A DNA stretch of 64,000 nt from Miscanthus floridulus (GCF_019320115.1 NC_089591.1:60573907-60637906); one strand, 5' to 3'. Shown: positions 47,800 through 59,330, counted from the stretch's first letter. Notes: generated by a model not told the origin, from the sequence alone. Program-made: numbers and translations.

Positions 47800-48891
47800 G
47801 GCTTAAGCAAGCCCCAAGAGCTTGGTATGAGCGCCTTCGGAACTTTCTCCTTGACAAGGGCTTCACCATTGGGAAGGTCGACACCACACTATTCACCAAG
47901 AAACTTGATGGGCATATCTTCATTTGTCAAGTATATGTTGATGATATCATCTTTGGATCATCAAATGAAGACTCATGCAAAGAATTTGGTGAATTGATGT
48001 CAAAGGAGTTCGAGATGTCCATGATTGGTGAGCTTACATTCTTTCTTGGTTTTCAAGTCAAGCAAATGAAAGAAGGCATCTTCATCTCTCAAGAGAAATA
48101 CACAAAAGATCTTCTCAAGAGATTCAAGATGGATGAATGTAAGCTAATCAAGACATCAATGCCTACCAATGGACATCTCGACCTAGATGAGGGAGGTAAC
48201 CCGGTTGATCAAACTCTACCGTTCTATGATTGGTAGCTTGTTATATTTAACCACATCTAGACCTAACATCATGTTTAGTGTGTTTATGTGTGCTAGATTT
48301 CAAGCTAATCCTAAGGAAACACATTTAATTGTCGTAAAAAGAATCCTTAGGTACCTTAAGCACATACCAAGCATTGGCCTTTGGTATCCCAAAGGAGCTA
48401 TATTTGAATTAGTCGGCTATTCCGATTCGGATTATGCCGGTTGCAAAGTTGATAGAAAGAGCACATCCGGAGGGTGCCATTTGCTTGGTAGATCACTTGT
48501 GTCTTGGTTCTCCAAGAAACAAAATAGTGTGGCCTTGTCCACCGTTGAAGCGGAATACATTGCCACGGGTGCTTGTTGTGCATAAATTCTATACATGAAA
48601 CAAACTTTGCTAGAATATGGTGTAGTTCTAGAAAAGGTGCCTCTTTTGTGAGACAATGAGAGTGTGGTAAAACTCACAAATAATCCAGTTCAACACTCTC
48701 GCACCAAGCACATAGATATCCGCCATCACTTTCTAAGAGATCATGTTGCTAAAAATAATATATCACTAGAAGGTGTAAGAACCGAAGATCAATTAGCGAA
48801 TATCTTCACTAAACCACTAGATGAGGCTACATTTTGTAGATTGCAGAATGAGCTCAATGTACTTGACTTTAGCAACTTCACTAAAAATTGA
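47800..48891 (+). pseudogene. SIRE reverse transcriptase C-terminal half and RNase H
   Basis: It resumes with LKQAPRAWYERLRNFL directly after the right ATATG. The catalytic YVDD is at 47934-47945, then FLGFQVKQMKEGIFISQ and KTSMPTNGHLDLDE. RNase H has YSDSDYAGCKVDRKSTSG, SWFSKKQNSVALSTVEAEYI, TKHIDIRHHFLRDHV and QLANIFTKPLDEATFCRL, ending at 48889-48891. Damage: a frameshift near 48230, a TAA after GACCA and a TGA in the LLxDNES motif. The sequence is closest to SIRE/Opie-type elements. Confidence 0.88.
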
Positions 48892-49262
48892 GCTTGTGTT
48901 GTCCCTTGCACTCATTGTAATATACAACATGTTTAATTTTTGGCAATGCACATAGGGCTTGTCTAACATGGTTAAGATAACCGCCGAAAAGCGTGTGAAG
49001 AAGCTTAACCTTGGATCAAACTTGACAAGCAACTAGATTTACTTACAAAGTACTACATATGCATGGATGTTGTTTTGTCGTTTTGTTCCATTTGCCCTCT
49101 TACTGCCTATTTTCTTGAAAAGAATTATAGCCTAAGGCAAAATATTTTGAAAAATATGAGGGTTTGAGAGAGGTCACTCATATCAGTCCCAATTGGTGTT
49201 TATTTGGATCTTATTCATGTTGGGACTTGATTGGGAACAGGCAGTGCAAAGGAACTTTGAAG
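48892..49262. other. spacer after SIRE pol
   Basis: Non-coding DNA between the pol stop and the internal CCGGACGC array. No gene is visible. Confidence 0.5.
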
Positions 49263-49565
49263 ATTTGCTAGAAAAGAGTGATCGGACGCTGCACCGGACT
49301 CTGCAGTCCAGCATCCGGTCAGTTCATAGGAGGTGAACAGAAGCTGAAGGAGTGACCGGACTCTGTGTTTGAGCATCTGGTCTGGAAGGGTTCCAGCGTC
49401 CAGTCGATCTACATGGCATTGAAGGCAACTGATCGAACCCTGCCTGCGTCCGGTCATGGACCACCAGACGCGTTCGGTCACGATTCCAGAGGAATTGGAC
49501 CTCTCTGGAATCGACCGAACGCTGGGTGGTAGCGTCCGGTCGCTACCACCGAAGCATCCAGTCAG
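49263..49565. repeat. internal CCGGACGC / GCGTCCGG array in the SIRE element
   Basis: About a dozen half-sites (for example GATCGGACGCTG, GCATCCGGTC, GACCGAACGCTGG, GCGTCCGGTCG) occupy 300 bp. Their density and style match those in the LTR U3 regions, but the intervening sequence is different. A TATA-like CATATAAC follows at 49628-49635. Confidence 0.7.
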
Positions 49566-50399
49566 TAGATCTCATGCGACATCAGGTCTCTTATCTCTGT
49601 TTCTGTTTCTGTCATGAGGGGGACCCTCATATAACCTGATTCATCTCATGCCATTTGACCTAACCCTGCACCACCATGCTCAAATCGATGAGTCATCCTC
49701 GTTCCACACCGCTGCGCACCCTTGTCGCCGGAGTGCAGCCCGCGCTTGCCCCTGCTTCGCGACCGTGCACCATCGCAGTCGCGTGCCATTGCAGTCGCTC
49801 GTCGTGTTCGCCCACCACCACGCATACGCCTACCCGTGCCTCCACTGTGCCGATCTGCCACACCAGCAGTGCTCGAGCTAGCCTCCAAGCACCACCACAG
49901 CCGCAGTTCTCGTGCCCTACCTGGCCTCCACCGCCATGGTTGCGCCATCCAAGCCCACACCTGCCATGCCCTAGCCCTACATCCTTGTTGGTAAGGCCAA
50001 ACCCTTGCTCTCAATTTGCTTTGCTTGTGACCTAGATCAATTGCAAAGCACTGTTTCAAATTGCATTCAGGGCTTTCGATCAACCCTAGCCGGTTCTGAG
50101 GTTCCCCACATGACGTCTCTTCTTTTCTTGGATCGCCGATCGTCAGGTAGCATGCCCATCGCTTCAATTTCATACCTACATTGCTTGCTTCCTAGGGTTT
50201 TCGTATCTATTAGATATATTGTATTTATTTGTATATCTATCTATTCCATCGTGTAGCGAGTCGGTGCCATTGAGGTTCTTGTGGCAGTTGTCAGTTAACT
50301 CAGAGCCAAGCTTGTGAGTACGGATTGAGGCCAAGCCTCGGGAGTGTCAGTTTGATAGTTGATCTTTGTCAGCAGTAGTTCATCTTCTTGTCAGATCAG
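49566..50399 (+). promoter_or_regulatory. possible internal promoter and leader for the extra ORF
   Basis: Downstream of the half-site array come TATAA at 49630-49634, a CA-rich GC-rich stretch (49660-50000) and a region with plausible splice signals (for example TCGTCAG/GTAGC near 50150 and TTTTGTCAG nearby). The extra ORF then starts with ATG at 50400. The order array-TATA-leader-ORF copies that of the LTR. The interpretation as a promoter is inference. Confidence 0.35.
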
Positions 50400-52972
50400 A
50401 TGGCTCACATAAAGAATGTTGGGGGTGGTCTAGGAGATGATGATCGGAGGCCCCCGCCTTGCTTGCCCGCAGGAACCAAAGGCAAGGCAATGAAGCAGGT
50501 TACATCTAAGAAGCGCAAGTACCCCAACGCAGAGACAGCGAGAGTAGCAGCAGTCACTGAGGCCACAGAGCATGTCGAGAGAGGTGGTGTTTGCAGTGGT
50601 GTTGTCATTGTAGATCCGTAGCTCACACCAGCATAGAGGGTAGCAGTTGAGGAGGCTAAGCGTCATCATGGTGGTCCACCTGGGACTATCATGATGGCAG
50701 GACATCGACTGGCTATTGAGGAGCCTCAACCTCAGGGGGAGTCCCAGTAGGAGCCACAGCAGCAGCCCCCACCAGTAGAGCCTCAGCCAGCTCAGGAGAC
50801 TCAGGAGGGCCAGCAGGCCGAGGAGACCGAGCAGGCACCCTAGCTACGCCACTCTGGTCGTACCAATGCTACAGTCCCACCAAGGCCAGCTACATAGTGC
50901 AGGGGTTCACACCCACCACCTAGACCATAGGGTCCGCCTCCAGTGGTACATCTTGACTTGAGGGCCGCCATGGCTAGGCTGGTTCGGCAGCTGAGGTTTG
51001 TTGAGTTTGAGGTATGGTTCCCTCCGAGGAGGGATGAGAGAGCAGCAGAGGGTTTCTACATGCCACTGTAGGAGGATTTCTACAATGCTTATCTCAACAG
51101 TGGGGCAGTGTTCAGATCTCAGCGGGTATGTAGTATAGAGTCTATTGTGGCAGCAGCTGGAGAGCATATCTGCCCCTACTTATCATATTTGCTGGGGCTG
51201 ACAGATCTGATTGGCTAGACTGAACTGTATGTACCATCTTGGGTTCGGCAGTTTTATGCTTCACTCTACGTTGACCCGCAGCATAACTTCATACACTTTG
51301 CATTCAACAGTAGAGACTATAGGGTGATGAGTTTTAGGGCTAGGGAGAAATTGAAGCTATAGGAGCAGCCTATCAGATTGCATGAGGTATGTTATGGATA
51401 GCAGGAGCCTCCCAAGTGTCCTCATGGAGGGATGGTGCCCCCTACAGATCTTGTGCGCCATTGCTTTAAGGAGCCCTTTGGTGAGGGGTCAAGGAGGAAC
51501 CCTAGTGACCTTACTCCTACAGCTCGAGTGCTAGAGGCTATCATTAGGAGGACACTACTTCCCAGGTTAGGATACAGAGAGGGTTTGACTCGCCTATAGC
51601 TCTGGCTCCTCAATGCCCTGATGCAGCAGACCTGTTCGACATTTGAGACCTCCTTCTATTAGAGATGGAGGATACTATGGCTGAGGGCTTCAAGGGTCAC
51701 AGGCAGCTCCCATATGCACATTGGATCACTTTCTTGATGCTTAAGGCTATGCAGGTTAGGACCCCTGAGATGGTTGTAGAGTACAAGGGTGCCACCACTG
51801 AGTTTCTAGCTTATAACATGGCATAGAGGATCAGGCACAGCACACCATAGGCACCTACTCAGCCTAGCCGTCGTCCAGATGTTCTAGAGTCAGTAGCTCA
51901 ATAGGACAAGATTATCAGAGGCATATCCGCTACTGAGGAGGAGCAGCTTGAGGCACAGCAGGAGGTGATAGAGTCCAGTGACAGTTCGGACAATGATTGT
52001 CAGCCGATTCCTCATATGCCTCCATGCAGACATGATGTAGAGGCCGGTAGTTCCAGCTCTGCTCCACCTGCACCATAGACGGACCCTGTCTTGATTGCTA
52101 TTCTTGAGCGGATATAGTAGGATCAGGCACGACAGGCTCAGGAGATAGCTACAAACTTTGCACAGTTTCAGGCTCGTTAGGACAAGTTCCAGCGACAGCA
52201 GTAGATCCTCCAGCAGCAGCAGATGCATCAGCAGCTTATGGGATTTATGCAGCATGTAGTAACAGCACTTGGGGCCCCACAGCCACAGCTTTCGCCCTAG
52301 CTTGCTCAGCTTGTCACCACTTCAATGACTCCAGCAGTACAGCCCAGTGGGCTTTAGAGTTAAGGACAGGCTCTAGCTCCATTTGCTTCTCCCACAGTTC
52401 AGGTGTCCCAGTGGTTGTCCTCACTAGTGGTAGCCCCGTAGTTCACACCATATCATATGGGCTTCTCACCGGATCAGTCATCCTCGCTATTTGTGCCCGA
52501 CACATCAGTCTCCAGGAGTCTTGGAGCTTCCTTCAGTGAGTTGACCGGCATGCCTACACCACCACATATGCATACCGCTGGTCCTTCTACAGCAGCCCCT
52601 GTCGCCGTGACTACTCAGAGGCTCCCTTCATCTGTTGCCTCTTCAGATCCTACGATAGACATACTAGCAGCATCACAGGCAGCACCTGCCCTAGCTTAGA
52701 CCTAGACCGCTTTAGAGACACTTCCAGCCATAGAGGGTCAGTCAGTATAGAGCTTAGGGTCAGATGATGATGGCGCCTAGTTTCATCTTGCTCCTTGTAC
52801 CTTAGCGCTCGGCTCATCCGCTATAGCCCCACCGACCGACCCTTAGGTTTTGGTGTTTGACGCTAAAGGGGGAGAGGGTTCGAGTATGTAGACTCAGGGG
52901 GAGCAACATTTATGGGGAGCTAGTTATCTATTATTAGCTTATTATCTATTACATTTGGAGTTTCGATGTGTG
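50400..52972 (+). pseudogene. extra 3' ORF of the SIRE element ('env-like' position), riddled with TAG
   Basis: Reading from ATG 50400 gives one long coherent frame of about 850 codons, with one shift between about 51625 and 51650. Its parts are a short basic N-terminus (KGKAMKQVTSKKRKYPNAE), a Gln/Pro/Glu-rich segment, a folded-looking domain (LRFVEFEVWFPPRRDE, VAAAGEHICPYLSYL, WVRQFYASLYVDP, TARVLEAIIRRTLLPRLGY; about 50950-51600), a second helical part and a Gln-rich tail. I count 28 in-frame TAG, one TAA and no unambiguous TGA. Most sites suit an original Gln (CAG) or Trp (TGG). SIRE elements are known to carry an additional ORF here, sometimes called env-like; no clear membrane segment is visible, so that label is not proven. 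The product is not identified. Confidence 0.7.
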
Positions 52973-53274
52973 TGATACATTATGCATCCATGTTTACTAT
53001 TATATCTATGTGATAGTGATATCTACGTGATTGTGATATATGACATGTGTGCTCTCTACTTTACATTATTTATATGTCATATCACTTGTCTTATGCTCAT
53101 TTGCCTTTGCTTCCGCATTTATACTCCGATGCAAATGAGCTTTGTTACTTGTACTTATGCTTATTTCATATCTTTTGAGTACACTTTTGTTCTTATCAAC
53201 AAAAGCTTATATGAACCAAGCCCTAAAAAACCTCACTCTTTCACATACTTAAGGTGGTATTGTCATCAATCACC
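52973..53274. other. AT-rich 3' untranslated part of the SIRE element
   Basis: Non-coding DNA between the extra ORF and the polypurine tract. No feature is seen. Confidence 0.5.
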
Positions 53275-53288
53275 AAAAAGGGGGAGAT
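53275..53288 (+). promoter_or_regulatory. polypurine tract of the SIRE element
   Basis: AAAAAGGGGGAGAT lies immediately before the 3' LTR, the expected primer for plus-strand cDNA synthesis. Confidence 0.85.
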
Positions 53289-54871
53289 TGAAAGCATCTA
53301 GGCCCCTTATTGGGTTTCGATGATTAATGACAATACAAGATTACTATGACTAATATGTGTTTTGTAGAGGCAATTAAGTTAGGTCATGGTAATGGAGATC
53401 AATTGGGCAATCAAGGTTGTCATGCCCCTATGATGGAAATTGTTTTGATTTTCAAAGGATGGACGACAAGGTTAAGGATGACTAGTTCTAAGTGTCGATT
53501 AGAGTTGGAGAGACACTTAGAGTAGTTTAGGACTTTGTTTTTCCTTTGGCCGTACTATTAAGGGGGGTATGGACAGGTAGCTTGACCTAGGTGAGTCTAG
53601 TGAGTTAGGTGTGGTGCACACTTGTTAAAACTAGCACTAGGTAGCTCCTCAATATGCCTAAGATCCATTGGAGCAAACTTCATTCATATTTGATCGAGAG
53701 TTGGAAGTGAATGGAGGGTCAAATGCTGATCGGCCGCTGGCTCCGGTGCGATCAGACACTGGTCGCAGGATTCGGTCAGTTCATTTGATCAAGGGACTAT
53801 GTTCGGTGTGACCGGACGCTGGAGAGGTCAAATGACTGGATGCTGATGTCTAGCATCTGGTCGACTCCAGTAAGGTTCTAGAGAAGGGAATCTACGACCG
53901 GACGCGTCCGGTCAGTACTAACCGGACCCTGGGGGTTTAGCGTCCGGTCGAGTACAGTAAGGTTCCAGTGAGGGTTTAATGTGACCAGACATGTTCGGTC
54001 AGCGGTGATCAAACCCTACCAGTGTCCGGTCAACACTTTATCACTAGAATGCAGGTTGAACTGACCGAAGCATCTGGTCAACATGACTGGAGCGTTTGGT
54101 CACCCCATAGAAGCTCATAATGGTTTGTTTTTCAGGCTGCCTTATAAATAGAAGCTCCACTCGTGTGTGGAGTCACTTTTGCTTATTCCAACAGCTGAGA
54201 AACATGTTTGTGAGTGCCAAAAAGAGCAAGGTCCTAGTGAGGTGATTAAGATTTGTGAATCCAAGAGAGTAGCCTCATTAGTGAATTAAGAGTAGCAAAG
54301 TGTGCATCCACCATTCTCATTAGGCTTCACGTGGTCAAGTGAGAGTTCGTGCTTGTTACTCTTGGTGATCACCATCACCTAGATGGCTTGGTGGTGATTG
54401 GGAGCTTGGTGATCACCCGGTGGAGCTTGTGGGTGACCCAACTCAAGTTGTGAGCGGTTTTGGGTGATTTGCCGCGACGGAGTGTCGAAGAATCAACCTG
54501 TAGAGAGCACTTGATCCTTGCGCAGATCAAGGGGGAGCTACACCCTTGCGCGGGTGCTCCAATGAGGACTAGTGGGGAGTGGCGACTCTCCAATACTTCG
54601 GCAAAATATCACCGCGTTCCTCTCTCTCTATTTACTTTGAGCATTTACTTTGAGCATTTACTTTGAGCAATTCAATACTTGTCTTTACATTCATAGAATT
54701 GCCATGCTAGAGTAAGTTTGGAACATAGGTTGTAAGTTCGTTGTGCGTTAGAGTAATAGAAACACTTTTCTAGGCACAAGGGGTTAATTGGGCTAACCAT
54801 AGGATTTAATTATTACAAGAAAATTTAGAATTAGCCCAATTCACCCCCTCTTGGGCATCTTGATCCTTTCA
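53289..54871 (+). repeat. 3' LTR of the SIRE element, 1583 bp
   Basis: It begins TGAAAGCATC and ends TGATCCTTTCA. It carries its own half-site array (53725-54105) and the TATA box TATAAATA at 54143-54150. It aligns throughout with 28433-29991. Confidence 0.95.
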
Positions 54872-56536
54872 GCACAAAAAGGGCCTGTACTCTTTTCCTC
54901 ACAAAGGGAGCTCCTAGCGGAGGTGAGATTTTTGATGAGGCGGGACCCATGTAAAACCCTCTAAAATATAAAGAGGAATTCCCTCAAAGAGTACTATGTA
55001 AAGCAAAGGTCGAAAGTGGCTCGCAACGGAGCTAGAATATTCGACAACGACATCATGACAAAGACGACCTTCCACTGCCTTAGCCGAAGGCTCTAAAGCA
55101 TGGAACAACCTCCGCAGAAAAATTAGCCTACAACCTTGACAAAGCCCTATCCTCAATCAGGCATCAAGGATTCACCAAAATGGCCAAAAGGCCACAAAAC
55201 CCGACAAAGACCTACCTTCGCTGTAGGCATCAAGTGGGGAAAATACCTGGCGAAGACTTGTCCATATCAGGCACCAGGTAACAATTAGGAAGTAATGACT
55301 AAAGTATAATAGAATTAAAGAATCAAAGATGCACCAAGTACAAAGAAATCTATCAATCTCATATGGTTTTTAAAACATATCTAAGTAATAAAACTTGCCC
55401 AACTACCGAAATTTATTAAATCGTACAAGTATTAGACTATAAATCACAGAGCCCCCCGCACTAGCCTCAGTTAGTGCATCACCATATCACTAACTATAGA
55501 GAGAGCTAGGGGGGAAGTTAAGGTTACCAAGACCCACCACACTATAGAGCAAAGCAAGAAAGCCATGGAGGCCAGAGTTTCCTTAAAATGATAGAGCCAA
55601 AAGATACCATGCAAAGACTCATAATTACAAAAGCTCGTGCAACCCAGCGAAGGCCATGGAGAGGTTGTACGCATCTATCACATGGTGTTGTACATCCTCC
55701 ACGGGGCATAGTATAACCATAGTTCGGCAGCAAGCAGTGAGTATCAAAGGTTGCGAGAGGGTATCGCGCAAAGACTTGTAACATCCCCCGCAACCAAAGA
55801 TACCGTATGGCGTGGCCCTGAATCAACTATGTTCAATGGGAGCGCAACTGTTCCAGCATGGCCGAAGGCAACAACAACGCAATCTAGGCGCAAGCGAAGA
55901 CAACGCCCAAGAAATGCTTCATCAACCTCCGTTGCTTGCTCAAATTGGACTGTGGCCTCTAGAGAAGCATCAAGATCAAAGACCAACACCTCTGATGAGT
56001 GCTCAAATTGTGCCAAAGCCTTCGCAACAACTGCAAGATCAAATATGAACACTTTAGCTTCTCCGCAGCGACACGCTAGAACCTCCCTGCCAATAGCTAG
56101 AGACCAAAAAGCGGGGTTACAACAAATCAAGTATGTAACGGAGCCTTCACACAGGACACAAGGTCAAAGACTAGCGCCTTGGCTCTTCCACACGGACGTG
56201 CAAGCTCATCCCCAACGGGAACCAGAGAAGAGAGAAGCGGAGGCAAGAACAAGAAAATAAGTGCCATTTGCTAGAGCCCTTAGGCCTAGATAGCAATTGT
56301 AACCAGGTTCTTCAATGAAACAAGTGTCCAACCAAGCATTCTGAGTCAACTTTATTTAAAGAAAACAAACATATTACAACAAAGCGCATTACAAGCGCAA
56401 TTCATACAAACACAAACACAATCTTACAAAAAGCCCAAAGGCAATAACAAGCCAAGAACACAAAAGGCGTTGAGCTCTCAAGACAAACAATACAAAGGCG
56501 TGAAGTCCAACTAAACAATTTGGCACAAGTTTAAAG
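54872..56536. other. Tat no. 1, region between pol and the antisense gene
   Basis: This continues element no. 1 after the SIRE insertion. It shares the 'gcgaagg' and 'cctccgca' word usage of the pol region. There are overlapping ORFs on both strands (55744-56260). The minus-strand one holds two imperfect copies of a segment of about 22 residues (KVFIFDLAVVAKALAQFEHS and VLVFDLDASLEATVQFEQAT). No conserved domain was recognised, so coding capacity is doubtful. Confidence 0.5.
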
Positions 56537-59006
56537 CTAAACCGGTGGTCGAGGTCCTTGCCAAGCTACCGACCTAGTAAACTCCGCGCGTTCGTCATCA
56601 ATATCGTATGCTATGAAGGCAAATATTTCAACAACAGAAGGTCTGGGGAAACTTCGGCGCCAATATTCCCACAATTCACCACTAATATAAATACCATCTT
56701 GGAAAAAGGTTAAAGGTAGCACGTCCTGCACAGGCCCAAAGGAGGAAACCTGCACATGACAAATTTACAATTAAAATTTAATGGGCTAAGGCACTAGTAA
56801 AGTAGCAAAAGTTATGGTATACACAAAGGGTGAGCATCAGCAACACTTCACCATAGACCAAACCTAAAAAAGCTAATAACTAAAACCTAGACACTACACC
56901 TCTAAATTAGCAGAAGCGGAGATAGCCTCCTCTGTCTTCTCGGCATCAGCACCACCCAAACTAGCCTTCAGAGTCGATGCCTCCTAGCCTTGGAACTTAG
57001 CGCCTTCAAAGTAGCTCATGTAGCCTCCGATTTCTGCAGCTCCTGCGAGTGGCATAGAAATTATAAGGCCACAAAAACACAGGATGCACAAATGTACCAA
57101 AGAATCGCAAGCCAAGAAGTAGACAAATGAAAGCAACCAACCATAGTGCGCCGTGCCTCCACCATCAAACGAGCCTTCGCCCAGCCAAATTTCACCCAGA
57201 ACTACTTCATAAAATTAAGGACAGATCTTCTAACGCCTCTAGAAGTCGCTCTGAGCTCGGCCGGGCCCTCAAGATCCTTTTCTGTCAAGCCTTAGATGTG
57301 TGAACAGCCGTCATGCTTTAGCATCTTAGAGAAGTTGGTGGTGGAGGCTAGCACTCCAAAATTGACAACACCACCAACAAAATCAGGAAGCTTGAGGAAG
57401 TTGGACTTCATCTAGGAGAGGATGCTAAACGCCGAAGGATCGGGAGGCAGCGAAGATGTGGCGCCCCAAACTAGCCGAGGGCACCCATGTAAAGCTCAGC
57501 CGTGGCCAATCCAATAGCCTTGGCATCCTTCAAGCATTTGGTTAGCATGTCCACCTGAGCCTTCAAGGCCACGATAGACTCTCTTTCAGCATCTACCTCC
57601 TTGCGAAGGTTTTTGGCCATCTCAATAGCCTTCAGGGCATGTTCGATAGCCTATTGCTCGGTAGCCTTCGCACCCTCAAGATCCTTGCTCAGGGAATCCA
57701 CCTTCCCCTGTAAGTTGTCCAAATCAGTATGGGCTATGCAGAGGCCCTCAACCTGCCCCGCAAGTCAGGTCTTCTTGGCCTTGAGGGTGTCTAGCTCTTT
57801 TTTAGGGCCTCAATGGCCAAATTACGGTCCACCACCTCCTGAGTGCCACGCTCCTCAAGAGCCTCCGCAAGATGGTGACTCTATGGAAACAGAGGTCAGT
57901 TGCGCTACATAACCCATAAAAACAAAAAGAGGCAAAGTGCAACAAAGCTATTACACACCACGCATTGCTGCTCCAGGTTGTACCGTAGCAACTTAAAGTA
58001 GTCCACATGCTTCAAATGATGGCGAAGACAGCCTACGAGCAAACAAAATGTAAGAAAGGTAAGGCAAAAAAACTAAGAAACAAAAAATAGAAAAAAGTAA
58101 CCTCCTATATCATTATAAATAGCCTAAAGGCACTCTGTCCACCCACTTATTGTACTATTGGAGGTTCCTGAAATAGCAAATAAAAATCAGCAAAAATCCA
58201 AATAAAAATGAGATATCACATAAACAAGAACTAAAAGTGAACATAACCTTCGCCACCAACCTGGCCCGAACCAAAAGGACCAGGAGTCACCCCAGCAAGT
58301 GGTGGCCTCGGGGGAGCCCCCAAACTGACCCGAGCAAGATCTTGGTCGGCTAGCTCAATAGGGTTCTCGATAGCCTTTATCAAATCAGCTGAAGCAGTCA
58401 AAGTAAGCAAACTATAGGAAAACACAAAGGGAAAAGACCACGCATAGCAAAAGGTTAAAATGACCACTCAGATACAGAGGGCTAGCAATAGCCTCCACAG
58501 TACCTAGTATCATCAGTATGGCATGCTGAGGCTCAAAATGCCTCGCTCTAAAAGCGAGTAGGTGAAGAGCACCCCTCCACCTCGTCCCCAGGACACCTCC
58601 CCCATCAGAGCAACCGTAGGATGATGATGCGCCACACTACTGACCTCCATATCTTTGGGTGGGGAGGCATCCCAAATACCAGCACCTTTGCGCTTGGAGC
58701 TTGATGATTCATCACCCAAGATGCCAGGCATAGGTGCCATGGCGGAGGGCTTGGCGATGGAGCTGACACCCATCCCCTGAAGGGTAGTATCGACAAAATC
58801 ATCATTGCCAAGGTCTGTAGAGGTGGTAGAATGATCGCACTCCACACTGGCAGCAGCAGCAGCTGAGCCTTCGCCAATGCTCTCCGCAACTTCTTCATCA
58901 CCAGAGGTGGAGGTAGCAATAGAGGTGGGCACGGTCCTTTGTTTCTTGCTAACAATCTTAGATCTGCCAGCCCCCTTCCTCTTTTTTGACTCCACTGCAG
59001 TAGTGG
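56537..59006 (-). pseudogene. antisense multi-exon gene of Tat no. 1 (aORF type)
   Basis: Read on the minus strand, coherent coding blocks are separated by AT-rich gaps with splice-like borders. The blocks are: 58504-59006 (basic N-terminus KKRKGAGRSKIVSKKQRT, end /GTACTG); 58248-58388 (acceptor TTCAG, donor GTTATG; DLIKAIENPIELADQDLARV); 58102-58167; 57959-58032 (LRHHLKHVDYFKLLRYNLEQ); 57143-57880 (coiled coil such as NLQGKVDSLSKDLEGAKATE, then NFLKLPDFVGGVVNFGVLAS); a block near 56895-57045; and a terminal exon, 56537-56750, with QDGIYISGELWEYWRR, ending in a normal TAG. Internal stops are nearly all TAG. Tat elements are known to carry an antisense ORF in this place; its function is unknown. 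The start is cut off by element no. 2 at 59007. Confidence 0.65.
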
Positions 59007-59149
59007 TGTTGGGTTCATAGACCTAGGGTCCCTAATGGACCTGCTTCCAAGCAAGAGCTTGACCTAGCAGATGACGTTGTGAACGACGTGCAACTCCTAG
59101 GTCGGCCTAGATACCTAACGACATGCCAGAATGTCGATCCAGTCTCCGA

Positions 59150-59330
59150 CTAAAAGGCCTGGCCAAGGAAGAACAACGCTCGCTTCCGACTTTGACCCGT
59201 CTCTTCGACCAGAAGGCCTGATCAAGGAGGAACGATGCTCGCTTCTGACTCTGACCTGCCTCTTTGACCGGAAGGCCTAGCCAAGGAGGAACGCCGCTCG
59301 CTTCTGACTCCAACCCGCCTCTTCGATCGG
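59150..59330. repeat. 59-bp tandem repeat, about 3 copies
   Basis: The word AAGGCC starts at 59154, 59213 and 59272, exactly 59 bp apart, each time within '..CTTCGACC-GAAGGCCT--CCAAGGAGGAACG..' type units. It lies in the U3 part of the LTR. Confidence 0.85.

Larger units (their letters stand above)
28433..54871 (+). mobile_element. Ty1-copia retrotransposon, SIRE lineage (with a 13.2-kb insertion inside)
   Basis: Both LTRs are present (28433-29991 and 53289-54871), with primer site, gag, protease, integrase, RT/RNase H, a long extra ORF and a polypurine tract. The copia order with integrase before RT, two CCHC knuckles and coiled coils in Gag, long LTRs and an extra 3' ORF define the SIRE (Opie/Ji-type) lineage. 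It sits inside Tat element no. 1. The flanks GTGCA (28428-28432) and GCACA (54872-54876) do not form a perfect duplication. Without the Tekay insertion it would be about 13.3 kb. Confidence 0.92.
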
